From positions 162,248 to 226,247 of the forward strand of contig NZ_SMAA01000002.1 in the NCBI RefSeq assembly GCF_004341685.1: 64,000 bases of DNA. Direction: 5' to 3'. Shown one piece after another: positions 44,182 to 52,248 of this stretch. Numbering within the stretch: the stretch's first letter is position 1; each line of letters starts with the position of its first letter. The stretch comes from Pectinatus cerevisiiphilus. Lineage in GTDB: Bacteria > Bacillota > Negativicutes > Selenomonadales > Selenomonadaceae. A program made the translations under genes and the position numbers. The notes under the pieces were generated by a model. That model ran no database searches. It was not told where the DNA came from and was given only the letters and a program-made list of their open reading frames with translations.

Positions 44182-45120
44182 ATGAGTATGCAGACAAATG
44201 ACCCAGCAGGTAAGAGAATATGGATACTGATACTGGTCTTTTTGAGCGTGTTTTGTATAATCTTCTTCTCAGCTAAAAATAGAGTTTCGATACCGTTGAC
44301 TAATGGCATTGTAACGACCTTGCTTGCGCCGTTTCAAAGCCTTTCGGCGACCATCAGCAATAAGGGCGGCAACCTGATTGATACAATAAATAAAATAGTG
44401 TTTGTCTATGATGAAAACAGACAACTAAAGAATGAAGTGTCAGCACTGCGCGAGCAAAACCTGCAGGGCAATGAGCTGGCAGCAGAAAACCAGCGTTTGA
44501 AGTCGTTGCTCGATTATAAAAGCGCAACTAAAAATTTTGATTTAGTTGTAGCAGTTGTAATAGCGCGTGACCCGGCAACATGGGTCAATAATGTGGTTAT
44601 TAATCGTGGCAGCAATGATGGTATAGAAAAAGATATGCCGGTAGTTACTCCGGAAGGATTAGTCGGTTCAATAATCGAGACTTATCCAAGCTATTCTATC
44701 GTGGGCTTGGTAACGGATCCACGTATTTCAGTTGGGGCTTTAGTTCAACGCGGCGATTCGAGAGTCGCAGGAATAGTAAAAGGGGATATCAACAAACAAG
44801 AGGATATCCATATGGATAATCTCCCCAGGGCAGCTGATGTGCAGCAGGGCGACCAGATAATAACATCGGGACTTGGCGGCATATACCCAAAAGGAATCTC
44901 TATTGGTACAGTAGAAGATGTGCAAAATGAATCGGGCGGCCTTCTTAAATATGCAGTGGTAGAACCAGCAGTTGATTTTCAAAAGCTCGAAGATGTTGCA
45001 GTGGTAGTTAGTTCACGCGAATTGCCACCGGAAATGCTTACTCAGCAAATGCAGCAGGCCGCAGATGGCGGTGCTAATAGCAATGCTAACGGCACTGGAG
45101 AAGAAGGAAAGACTAAATGA
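44182..45120 (+). CDS. mreC: Cell-shape protein MreC (312 aa)
   Basis: This bitopic inner-membrane protein links MreB to the elongation synthases outside the membrane. One transmembrane helix covers about residues 12-32, followed by a coiled coil (about 62-100) and the two beta-barrel domains starting around VVAVVIARDPATWVNNVVIN. The C-terminal 25 residues are Gln/Asn/Gly-rich and probably disordered. The stop overlaps the mreD start by four bases (ATGA). Confidence 0.96.
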   Translation: MSMQTNDPAGKRIWILILVFLSVFCIIFFSAKNRVSIPLTNGIVTTLLAPFQSLSATISNKGGNLIDTINKIVFVYDENRQLKNEVSALREQNLQGNELAAENQRLKSLLDYKSATKNFDLVVAVVIARDPATWVNNVVINRGSNDGIEKDMPVVTPEGLVGSIIETYPSYSIVGLVTDPRISVGALVQRGDSRVAGIVKGDINKQEDIHMDNLPRAADVQQGDQIITSGLGGIYPKGISIGTVEDVQNESGGLLKYAVVEPAVDFQKLEDVAVVVSSRELPPEMLTQQMQQAADGGANSNANGTGEEGKTK

Positions 45121-45608
45121 AAAAGAATTTTGCGTGGATTGTTGTTTTTCTCGTTGCTTATATTTTACAAACTTCTTTACTAAATTTAATTTCTTTTCAT
45201 AATGTCAGCGCCGATCTGCTTTTGTTGCTGACCGTATCCTATTCATTGACACATGGTTTTCGACGAGGCGCTTTTGTTGGTTTTTGCAGCGGACTTTTAC
45301 AGGATGTTGCATCAGGAACTTTTCTTGGTTTTAATGCACTAAGTAAGATGGTAATTGGGTTTGGCTTTGGTTTCATGCTAGGGCGTGTTTATGAGAAGAA
45401 GTTTATCTTACCACTTTTATCATCTATTTTGGCAACGGCTGTAAATTATTTGATATCACTTCTTGTTATATTGATGCTCGGTTATAGAGTGAATATGCTG
45501 CACAGTCTATACAACCTGTTACTGATACCGTTGATTTACAACTTATGCTTTTCATATGTGGTGCATAGAATAGTGTGCTGGTTGAAAAATAAAAGTTTTG
45601 ATGATTAA
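45117..45608 (+). CDS. mreD: Cell-shape protein MreD (163 aa)
   Basis: This small multi-helix membrane protein of the elongasome has five hydrophobic helices, starting FAWIVVFLVAYILQTSLLNL. A family-type SADLLLLLTVSYSLTHGFRR block lies near residue 33, followed by GFCSGLLQDVASGTFLGFNA. Its start overlaps the mreC stop, so translation is coupled. A hairpin follows between mreD and mrdA. Confidence 0.95.
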   Translation: MKKNFAWIVVFLVAYILQTSLLNLISFHNVSADLLLLLTVSYSLTHGFRRGAFVGFCSGLLQDVASGTFLGFNALSKMVIGFGFGFMLGRVYEKKFILPLLSSILATAVNYLISLLVILMLGYRVNMLHSLYNLLLIPLIYNLCFSYVVHRIVCWLKNKSFDD

Positions 45609-45638
45609 TTAGGGCACCTTTGAGGGTGTCTTAATTAA
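45605..45638 (+). other. Hairpin between mreD and mrdA
   Basis: TTAATTAGGGCACC at 45605-45618 pairs with GGTGTCTTAATTAA at 45625-45638 with wobble pairs. It has no T tract. It overlaps the last bases of mreD and may be an RNA-processing or stability element rather than a full terminator. Confidence 0.5.
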
Positions 45639-45659
45639 TAAATACAGGGAGAAAACAGC

Positions 45660-47510
45660 TTGGAATCGAGAGATATATTTAAAAGATTAAAAGCTTTATC
45701 CATTGCGTCAATTTTGGTTATACTGGTGCTGATTATCAGGCTTGGATATTTGCAGATATATCAAGGCGATTTTTATAGAAAACAGGCCGAGGGAAATCGG
45801 ATACGGATAATACCTACTTTGGCACCGCGTGGCACTATGTATGACAAGAACGGCAATCCATTGGTAATGAACCAGCCTGGTTTTACGGTGGCAATTTTGC
45901 CGCTTGAAGAAGAAATAAAGCCGCAGCTTATAGATAATCTATCAGCCCTATTAAAAATGGATAAAAGTGAAATTGAAGATAAAATACAAAAACACAGGGG
46001 TTTTGACCCGATACGTTTAAAGACAGATGTAGGCCCTGAAATTTGGACTATTATTGAGGAACAAAAAGAGAAGTATCCGGGTGTTGTCGTTGAGGCGCAG
46101 CCGATCAGGGATTATATTTATAAGACCATAGGTGCGCATACATTTGGCTATGTTGGTGAAATAAATGAGGATGAACTGAAGAAACACACAGCAGAGGATA
46201 ATTATAAGCTGGGTGATTCAATAGGTAAATTCGGTTTAGAAAAAGTTTATGATGAGTACCTGCGCGGAACGGCAGGCGGTGAACAGGTCGAAGTTGATGT
46301 GACGGGGAAACCAGTCCAGATTTTGGGCAAGAAAGAGCCTATTCCCGGTAAAGACCTCCATTTGACAATTGATATGGGCTTACAGCTGGCAGTAGAAAAA
46401 GCTATTGATGACCGACTCAATGAAATACATGCGAATGCGGCGGCAGCTGTCGTCATGAATCCAAAAACAGGAGCAATATTGGCCATATCCAGTCGACCAT
46501 CCTTTGACCCTAATAAATTTGCCAAGGGAATTTCAGAAAAAGACTGGAGCGAGGTCAATAATAATCCTTATCATCCGATGGATAATAAGGCGATAACTGG
46601 TGAATATCCACCAGGCTCTACTTTTAAGATAGTTACGGGTACGGCTGCGCTGAATGAGCACAAAGTCACTCCGCAGGAAGAAATATTTGACCCAGGGGTA
46701 TATTGGCTTGTACCAAAACGTAATGCAGACGGAGAAGCATTGGGATTGCTGAATTTTGAACAAGCATTGGCGCATTCAGATAATGTTTATTTCTATGAAA
46801 TGGGCAATCGTGTTGGGATAGACACGCTTGCTAAATATGCAAGATTGTATGGCCTGGGTGAAAAGACAGGTGTTGACCTTCCGTATGAAGCAAGCGGATT
46901 GGTAGCCAGCAAGGAATATAAGGAAAAGGTTTATAAAGAGGATTGGTATTTGTCAGAAACACTTGATGCGGCTATTGGCCAGGGCTTTAACCTTGTTACT
47001 CCGATTCAGGCAGCATCAGTTATGAGCCAGGTGGCAAATGGTGGAACACGTTATAAACCTTATCTTGTAGATGAGATCACAAATCCTGATGGATCAGTTT
47101 ATAAACATTTTGACCCGGTTGTCACGGGCAAGCTGGATGGTGTTGATCCTACCTTTATAAAACTTATTCAGCAAAGTCTTTTTGAAGTAACAAAAGTTGG
47201 TACAGCAGCATCTTTTTTTGGTGGCTCTTTTCCTATAAATATTGCGGGGAAAACAGGCACGGCTGAAAATTCACATGGTGCTGACCATGGTTGGTTTGTG
47301 GCCTATGGACCGTTTGAAGACCCTAGTGTCGTTGTCGCGGTTATAGTAGAAAATGGCGGTTATGGGGCACAATCTGCTGTACCAATCGGTAAAGCCATAT
47401 TGGAAGCTGCTTTTAATCTGGTGCCTGAACCACCTTTGATCGATCCGTTAAAGGTACCGGCAGTTGCTGATAATAATGCAATGAAATTGGGAGTAAAAGT
47501 TACTCCTTAA
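45660..47510 (+). CDS. mrdA: Penicillin-binding protein 2, elongation transpeptidase (616 aa)
   Basis: This is the class B PBP that crosslinks sidewall peptidoglycan with RodA. A single helix covers residues 12-32. The dimerisation domain starts at APRGTMYDKNG. The transpeptidase domain carries Ser320 in PGSTFKIVTG, the SDN motif in AHSDNVYFYEMG, and KTGTAE in NIAGKTGTAENS. The start is TTG 45660 behind GGGAG. Its place after mreBCD is typical. No rodA follows; minC comes next. Confidence 0.97.
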   Translation: MESRDIFKRLKALSIASILVILVLIIRLGYLQIYQGDFYRKQAEGNRIRIIPTLAPRGTMYDKNGNPLVMNQPGFTVAILPLEEEIKPQLIDNLSALLKMDKSEIEDKIQKHRGFDPIRLKTDVGPEIWTIIEEQKEKYPGVVVEAQPIRDYIYKTIGAHTFGYVGEINEDELKKHTAEDNYKLGDSIGKFGLEKVYDEYLRGTAGGEQVEVDVTGKPVQILGKKEPIPGKDLHLTIDMGLQLAVEKAIDDRLNEIHANAAAAVVMNPKTGAILAISSRPSFDPNKFAKGISEKDWSEVNNNPYHPMDNKAITGEYPPGSTFKIVTGTAALNEHKVTPQEEIFDPGVYWLVPKRNADGEALGLLNFEQALAHSDNVYFYEMGNRVGIDTLAKYARLYGLGEKTGVDLPYEASGLVASKEYKEKVYKEDWYLSETLDAAIGQGFNLVTPIQAASVMSQVANGGTRYKPYLVDEITNPDGSVYKHFDPVVTGKLDGVDPTFIKLIQQSLFEVTKVGTAASFFGGSFPINIAGKTGTAENSHGADHGWFVAYGPFEDPSVVVAVIVENGGYGAQSAVPIGKAILEAAFNLVPEPPLIDPLKVPAVADNNAMKLGVKVTP

Positions 47511-47653
47511 GAAAAGTAAAGTAAAGGCAGGAATATGTATTGGGTAAAGCGAATTAGACTTAAAGGAATATTTTTGGTTTGCTTAATTGAACAAACAATA
47601 AGGTGAGCAGAGGTTACCGTAATAAATAGCAGACAGCAGGATGTATATATAAA

Positions 47654-48313
47654 ATGAGTGAAGAAGTTGTATTTAAAGGAAGTCGATCGGGATTAAAGCT
47701 GGTTTTAGCAAATACGGTCGATTTTCCCACAATTGAAAATTTAATAAAACAAAAACTCGATTCTTCTTTTAACTTTTTCCAAAAGGGAACAGTAATTCAG
47801 CTTGAAGCTAACTGGCTGGATAAAGCCCAAAAACAAAGTTTGGGAAATATTTTTTCTACTTACGGATTGGTCTTACAAGATATCAATACAGACAAGGAAA
47901 CGGGTAAACAAGCTTTTCCACAAGTGGAAGGAAGTACCGCGCAGAATGCCAATGCAGCGGGAAGCGATGGAAAAACAAAAACCACCATAATAAACCAGAC
48001 GATAAGGAACGGACAGGAAGTTATCTCTGACGGTTCAATTGTTATTAACGGCAATGTTAATCCAGGGGCGGCGATAATTGCGGGTGGTAATATTGACGTC
48101 AGGGGATCGTGTAGGGGTATAGTCCACGCTGGTGCTTTCGGTAATATGGAGGCAGTAGTGACAGCAGACCATCTTATCCCTATGCAGATCAGAATCGCTG
48201 ATATGGTGGCACGTGCACCGGACAAATGGATGTCCAAGTCAGATGCGCCCTATCCTGAAAAGGCTTACATTAGTAATGGACAGATAGTTTTAGAGGCAAT
48301 TAGCAGCCGGTAG
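47654..48313 (+). CDS. minC: Septum-site inhibitor MinC (219 aa)
   Basis: This is the FtsZ-ring inhibitor that works with MinD at the poles. The N-terminal FtsZ-binding domain covers about 1-98. A Gly/Ala/Asn linker follows, then the C-terminal beta-helix (about 115-217) reading SDGSIVINGNVNPGAAIIAG and RGSCRGIVHAGAFGN, typical of MinC-C. The ATG at 47654 has only a modest AGGATG site. It lies 12 bases before minD. Confidence 0.95.
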   Translation: MSEEVVFKGSRSGLKLVLANTVDFPTIENLIKQKLDSSFNFFQKGTVIQLEANWLDKAQKQSLGNIFSTYGLVLQDINTDKETGKQAFPQVEGSTAQNANAAGSDGKTKTTIINQTIRNGQEVISDGSIVINGNVNPGAAIIAGGNIDVRGSCRGIVHAGAFGNMEAVVTADHLIPMQIRIADMVARAPDKWMSKSDAPYPEKAYISNGQIVLEAISSR

Positions 48314-48325
48314 GAGGAAGGGTAT

Positions 48326-49114
48326 ATGAGTGAAGTAATAGTTATAACATCGGGAAAGGGCGGTGTAGGAAAAACTACGACTACCGCTAATCTCGGTGTT
48401 GGACTGGCTAAAAGAGGCAATAAAGTCGTGCTCATCGATACTGATACGGGGCTTAGAAATCTTGATTTACTGCTTGGCTTAGAAAATCGTATAATGTATG
48501 ATTTGGTTGATGTGGTAACAGGACGTGTTCCGTATAAAAAAGCGTTGGTACGGCATAAAAAATACGAAACGCTTTTTTTGCTGCCAACTTCGCAGATACG
48601 CGATAAGAATTCGATAAATGGACAACAACTTATTGACGTATGCAATGAAATGCGCGGCAAATTTGATTATATACTCATTGATTGTCCGGCAGGTATTGAA
48701 CAAGGTTTTAAAACAGCGATCGCAGCGGCCGATTATGCCATTGTAGTAACGATGCCTGAAGTCGCTGCAGTACGTGATGCAGATAAAATTATCGGTGAAC
48801 TGAACCGTGCGGATAAATCACATATTAAGCTTATTGTAAACAGAATAAGAAGCCATATGGTAGACGCTGGCGATATGATGGATATGGAAGATATAAATGA
48901 TATCTTGGCTATAGACTGTATAGGACAGGTCCCTGATGACGAATTGGTAGTGATATCCACTAATAGAGGCGACCCCGTGATCTCTAATAAGAAATCTTTA
49001 GCTGGTCAGGCATATAATAATATTGTGGGACGTATATGTGGCGAGCAGATACCATTTCTTAATTTTAGGAAAAAGACATTGTTTGATAAAATAAAACAGA
49101 TATTACATGTATGA
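48326..49114 (+). CDS. minD: Septum-site ATPase MinD (262 aa)
   Basis: This is a membrane-cycling ATPase that recruits MinC and is displaced by MinE. The deviant Walker A is SGKGGVGKTTTTANLG starting near residue 9. DCPAGIEQGF near 118 is Walker B. The last residues, NFRKKTLFDKIKQILHV, form the amphipathic membrane-targeting helix. Spacing to minC (12 bases) and minE (13 bases) supports a single minCDE transcript. Confidence 0.98.
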   Translation: MSEVIVITSGKGGVGKTTTTANLGVGLAKRGNKVVLIDTDTGLRNLDLLLGLENRIMYDLVDVVTGRVPYKKALVRHKKYETLFLLPTSQIRDKNSINGQQLIDVCNEMRGKFDYILIDCPAGIEQGFKTAIAAADYAIVVTMPEVAAVRDADKIIGELNRADKSHIKLIVNRIRSHMVDAGDMMDMEDINDILAIDCIGQVPDDELVVISTNRGDPVISNKKSLAGQAYNNIVGRICGEQIPFLNFRKKTLFDKIKQILHV

Positions 49115-49127
49115 GGAGGTATATCCC

Positions 49128-49418
49128 ATGTTGAGGGCTGTTATGAAACTGTTTGGACACGATGATAAGCCGTCAGGAAAAATAGCCAAGGATCGCCTAC
49201 GTATCGTGCTTATACACGATAGGGCGAATATTTCGCCTGAAATAGTTAATCATATAAAAGACGATATAATAAAAGTAATCTCACATTATATGGATATAAA
49301 TCAGCATGATATGGAAATCAGCTTGTCGGATGATGAGAATTCAGTAGCACTTTTAGCCAATATACCGGTAAAAAGAATAAAACCGCAGATTATGTCTTCA
49401 CGGAATATGCATAGATAG
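49128..49418 (+). CDS. minE: MinE topological specificity factor (96 aa)
   Basis: This triggers MinD ATP hydrolysis and sets oscillation. The start is ATG 49128 behind TGAGGAGG; the longer frame from 49107 covers that ribosome site. The anti-MinCD region includes AKDRLRIVLIHDRA near residue 21, and the C-terminal beta region reads DMEISLSDDENSVALLANIP. The presence of MinE rather than only DivIVA/MinJ fits a Negativicute more than Bacillus. Confidence 0.95.
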   Translation: MLRAVMKLFGHDDKPSGKIAKDRLRIVLIHDRANISPEIVNHIKDDIIKVISHYMDINQHDMEISLSDDENSVALLANIPVKRIKPQIMSSRNMHR

Positions 49419-49442
49419 TTGGTTTATAATAATAGACGGGAA

Positions 49443-49480
49443 AAATGGCCTTTTGTTAATAAGCAAAAGGCCATTTCTTA
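49443..49480 (+). terminator. Hairpin terminator after minCDE
   Basis: AAATGGCCTTTTG at 49443-49455 pairs perfectly with CAAAAGGCCATTT at 49464-49476. The T tract is weak (CTTA). Confidence 0.7.
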
Positions 49481-49524
49481 CGAAGTTGCAAAGACAGTAT
49501 TCCATAATAATTAAGGAGATTCAA

Positions 49525-50523
49525 ATGTTTTATAAACGCCTTATAGTATTGCTGTCGTTGGTGGGGATTATCTCTTACGGTGTAATATATTTTACCGTAG
49601 ATATAAATACATTGAGAAATTTGCTCGATTTTAAACCTTGGTCGATTGCGGCAGCCCTTTTTAGCGTAGCCATGGGAATTTTTTTGGATGGTCTCAGGCT
49701 GACTGAGCTTATTAAAATATCTGGTGAAAAAATCACGCCGCTGCAAGTATCGAGAGTGGTGTTTGGCAATTATTTCCTTGCCCTTTTAACGCCTGGTTTT
49801 TCGGGAGGGGCAGTAGCACAGCTGATGTTTTTGAGGCATGCTGCTATTCCTATGGGAAAAGCGGCGATAATAGTAGTTGTGAGAACTATTATTTCGATAG
49901 CTTTTTTATTTATCTGTATGCCTTTTATTTTGTTAAGTGATGATGGTGTATTGCCATGGGTATCAAATGAATTTTTACTGGCTTTTTCCATATTCGCTAT
50001 TTTGCTTATTGCCGTTTTAGTATGGGCAATGATAAGCGGGTATTTTGATAAGGTCGCAATATTTATTGCTAAACGTATATCACATAGAAAAGGTCGCAAG
50101 CTGATAATCTTTTATCGTGATAATAAAAGAGCAATATTACTTTTGACAACATCTCCTTTGGGGATGCTGAAAGTTTTTATTATATCCGGATTGAGCTTGA
50201 TTGCACTATACGCTGTAGTACCCTTCCTTTTATTGGGGTTGGGGGTTGATGTCAATTGGATATTAGTAATGGGACGGATGATCTTTTTAAATCTGTTTTT
50301 GTATTTTTCACCTACTCCGGGCGGGTCTGGCATTGCCGAGGGTGGATTTATCCTGCTGTTTAATACTATTGCCCCGGGAGGAACGGTCGGGGTTGTGGCT
50401 GTAGGATGGCGGTTACTCGCCGAATATCTGCCTTTTTTAGTGGGATTTTATTATTCTGTAAAAATTTTCGGCAGGGAATTTTTGGGGAAATCTATTTTAA
50501 AAAAAAATGAAAAGAACAGTTAG
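49525..50523 (+). CDS. Flippase-like UPF0104 / LPG-synthase-type membrane protein (332 aa)
   Basis: This multi-helix inner-membrane protein belongs to the lysylphosphatidylglycerol synthase transmembrane region family (UPF0104), whose members include flippases and uncharacterised proteins. About eight helices are visible, with the motifs NYFLALLTPGFSGGAVAQL near residue 86 and FSPTPGGSGIAEGGFI near 270. The synthase catalytic domain of MprF is absent. The start is ATG 49525 behind TAAGGAG; a longer frame from 49453 crosses the preceding terminator. It lies 16 bases ahead of ruvB and is co-transcribed with it, though a functional link is not evident. Confidence 0.87.
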   Translation: MFYKRLIVLLSLVGIISYGVIYFTVDINTLRNLLDFKPWSIAAALFSVAMGIFLDGLRLTELIKISGEKITPLQVSRVVFGNYFLALLTPGFSGGAVAQLMFLRHAAIPMGKAAIIVVVRTIISIAFLFICMPFILLSDDGVLPWVSNEFLLAFSIFAILLIAVLVWAMISGYFDKVAIFIAKRISHRKGRKLIIFYRDNKRAILLLTTSPLGMLKVFIISGLSLIALYAVVPFLLLGLGVDVNWILVMGRMIFLNLFLYFSPTPGGSGIAEGGFILLFNTIAPGGTVGVVAVGWRLLAEYLPFLVGFYYSVKIFGREFLGKSILKKNEKNS

Positions 50524-50539
50524 CTGATAGGAGGATGGC

Positions 50540-51580
50540 ATGGAAAACAGTGAAGACCGAATTATTACTGGCACAGAAAATGATATGGATACATGGCAGT
50601 ACAGCCTCCGTCCTAAACGCTTGGATGAATATATCGGGCAGGATAAAGCAAAGGAAAATCTGGCAATCTTTATAAAAGCTGCTGTGTCCAGAGGCGAGGC
50701 ACTTGACCATGTACTACTTTATGGCCCGCCAGGATTGGGAAAGACGACCCTTGCTTCCATAATCGCAAATGAACTTGGTGTTAATTTTCGAGTGACATCA
50801 GGTCCGGCTATTGAACGGTCTGGCGATTTGGCAGCTCTTTTGACGAATCTTACAGAAAAAGATGTTCTTTTTATTGATGAAATACACAGATTGTCGCACA
50901 GCGTGGAAGAAGTGTTGTATTCCGCAATGGAAGACTATGCCCTGGATATAATAATAGGAAAAGGCCCTTCAGCACGTTCTATTCGTTTAGATATTGCTCC
51001 ATTCACCCTTATCGGGGCGACAACGCGTATTGGCGCTTTGGCTTCACCGCTCAGAGATCGTTTTGGTGTTATTTCCCGTCTTGAATATTATGAACCGGAA
51101 GCATTGGTCTATATTATTAAAAGATCAGCAGAAATTTTGAACATTAAAATAGAGGATAGGGGTGCCGCGGAGATTGCACGCAGGTCACGTGGAACCCCGC
51201 GTGTGGCCAATCGGCTTTTAAAGCGGGTACGTGATTTTGCGCAGATAAAAGGCGATGGGGTCATAACCGATGAAATAGCCGACCGTTCACTGGCTATGCT
51301 GGAGGTAGACAAAGCAGGTCTTGATAATATCGACAGACGTATGCTTATGACCATGATCGAAAAGTTTGGTGGTGGTCCGGTGGGAGTGGAAACCTTGGCA
51401 GCAGCAATAAGTGAAGAACGTGATACCATTGAAGATGTATATGAACCTTATTTGCTTCAGCTTGGTTTTATTAATCGGACACCGCGCGGACGTGTAGTAA
51501 CCACATTGGGGTATAAGCATATGAATATAGATATGCCAAATAACGGCGGCCAGCAGGAAAAATTATTTGATGAAAAGTAA
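50540..51580 (+). CDS. ruvB: Holliday junction helicase RuvB (346 aa)
   Basis: This is a hexameric AAA+ motor that drives branch migration with RuvA. It has [20 protein letters not shown] at the start, Walker [10 protein letters not shown] near residue 63, Walker B LFIDEIHR near 113, and sensor 1 TLIGATTR near 155. The winged-helix C-terminus ends [16 protein letters not shown]. No ruvA or ruvC precedes it here, which is unusual because ruvA usually lies immediately upstream. Confidence 0.97.
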   Translation: MENSEDRIITGTENDMDTWQYSLRPKRLDEYIGQDKAKENLAIFIKAAVSRGEALDHVLLYGPPGLGKTTLASIIANELGVNFRVTSGPAIERSGDLAALLTNLTEKDVLFIDEIHRLSHSVEEVLYSAMEDYALDIIIGKGPSARSIRLDIAPFTLIGATTRIGALASPLRDRFGVISRLEYYEPEALVYIIKRSAEILNIKIEDRGAAEIARRSRGTPRVANRLLKRVRDFAQIKGDGVITDEIADRSLAMLEVDKAGLDNIDRRMLMTMIEKFGGGPVGVETLAAAISEERDTIEDVYEPYLLQLGFINRTPRGRVVTTLGYKHMNIDMPNNGGQQEKLFDEK

Positions 51581-51597
51581 TAGAGAAGGTTAGATAT

Positions 51598-52218
51598 ATG
51601 AAAATACTTTTGCACATGTGCTGCGGCCCATGTTCATGTTATCCGGTGCGTAAGTTACGCGCTGACGGGCATGTCTTGACAGGGTATTTTTTTAATCCGA
51701 ATATTCATCCGTATAAGGAATTTAAACGGCGGCTGGATACAGCAGTGGAATTTGCTGAAAAAGTAGGACTTGATATTGCTGTTGACAAAAATTATGATCT
51801 CAGAACATTTTTGCGCAGGGCTTTATCAGCGGAAAAACGTGAAGAAACATTGACCGAAAAGCCGCGCTGCCGTATGTGCTATGCGTGGCGTTTGCACCAA
51901 GCCGCAATTTATGCCAAAGAAAACGGTTTTGATGCTTTTACTTCGACATTATTTGTAAGCCCCTATCAGTTGCATGATGTCATGAAAGAAGTGGCTGAAA
52001 AGATTGCCCAGGCAGAAAAAATTCCGTTCTTTTATGAAGACTTTCGTGTTGGTTGGGATGAAGGCGTGACAATCTGTAAGGAGCTTGATTTATATAGACA
52101 ACCTTATTGCGGTTGTATTTTCAGTGAAGAAGAACGTTATAACAACAGATGGAAAAAAGAGAATAAAAAAAAGATGAAAAAATTACGTGAACAGAAAATA
52201 CTTATGGATAATGTATAG
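51598..52218 (+). CDS. queH: Epoxyqueuosine reductase QueH (206 aa)
   Basis: This DUF208 enzyme reduces epoxyqueuosine to queuosine in tRNA wobble positions. Iron-sulfur and catalytic Cys pairs are visible: CCGPCSC near residue 8, CRMC near 96-99, and PYCGCIF near 167. It is the non-cobalamin alternative to QueG. The ATG at 51598 follows GAAGG and lies 17 bases after ruvB. A ruvB-queH adjacency is common in Firmicutes. Confidence 0.94.
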   Translation: MKILLHMCCGPCSCYPVRKLRADGHVLTGYFFNPNIHPYKEFKRRLDTAVEFAEKVGLDIAVDKNYDLRTFLRRALSAEKREETLTEKPRCRMCYAWRLHQAAIYAKENGFDAFTSTLFVSPYQLHDVMKEVAEKIAQAEKIPFFYEDFRVGWDEGVTICKELDLYRQPYCGCIFSEEERYNNRWKKENKKKMKKLREQKILMDNV

Positions 52219-52248
52219 GTTTACTGCATGAATAGGAAACCATATAAA

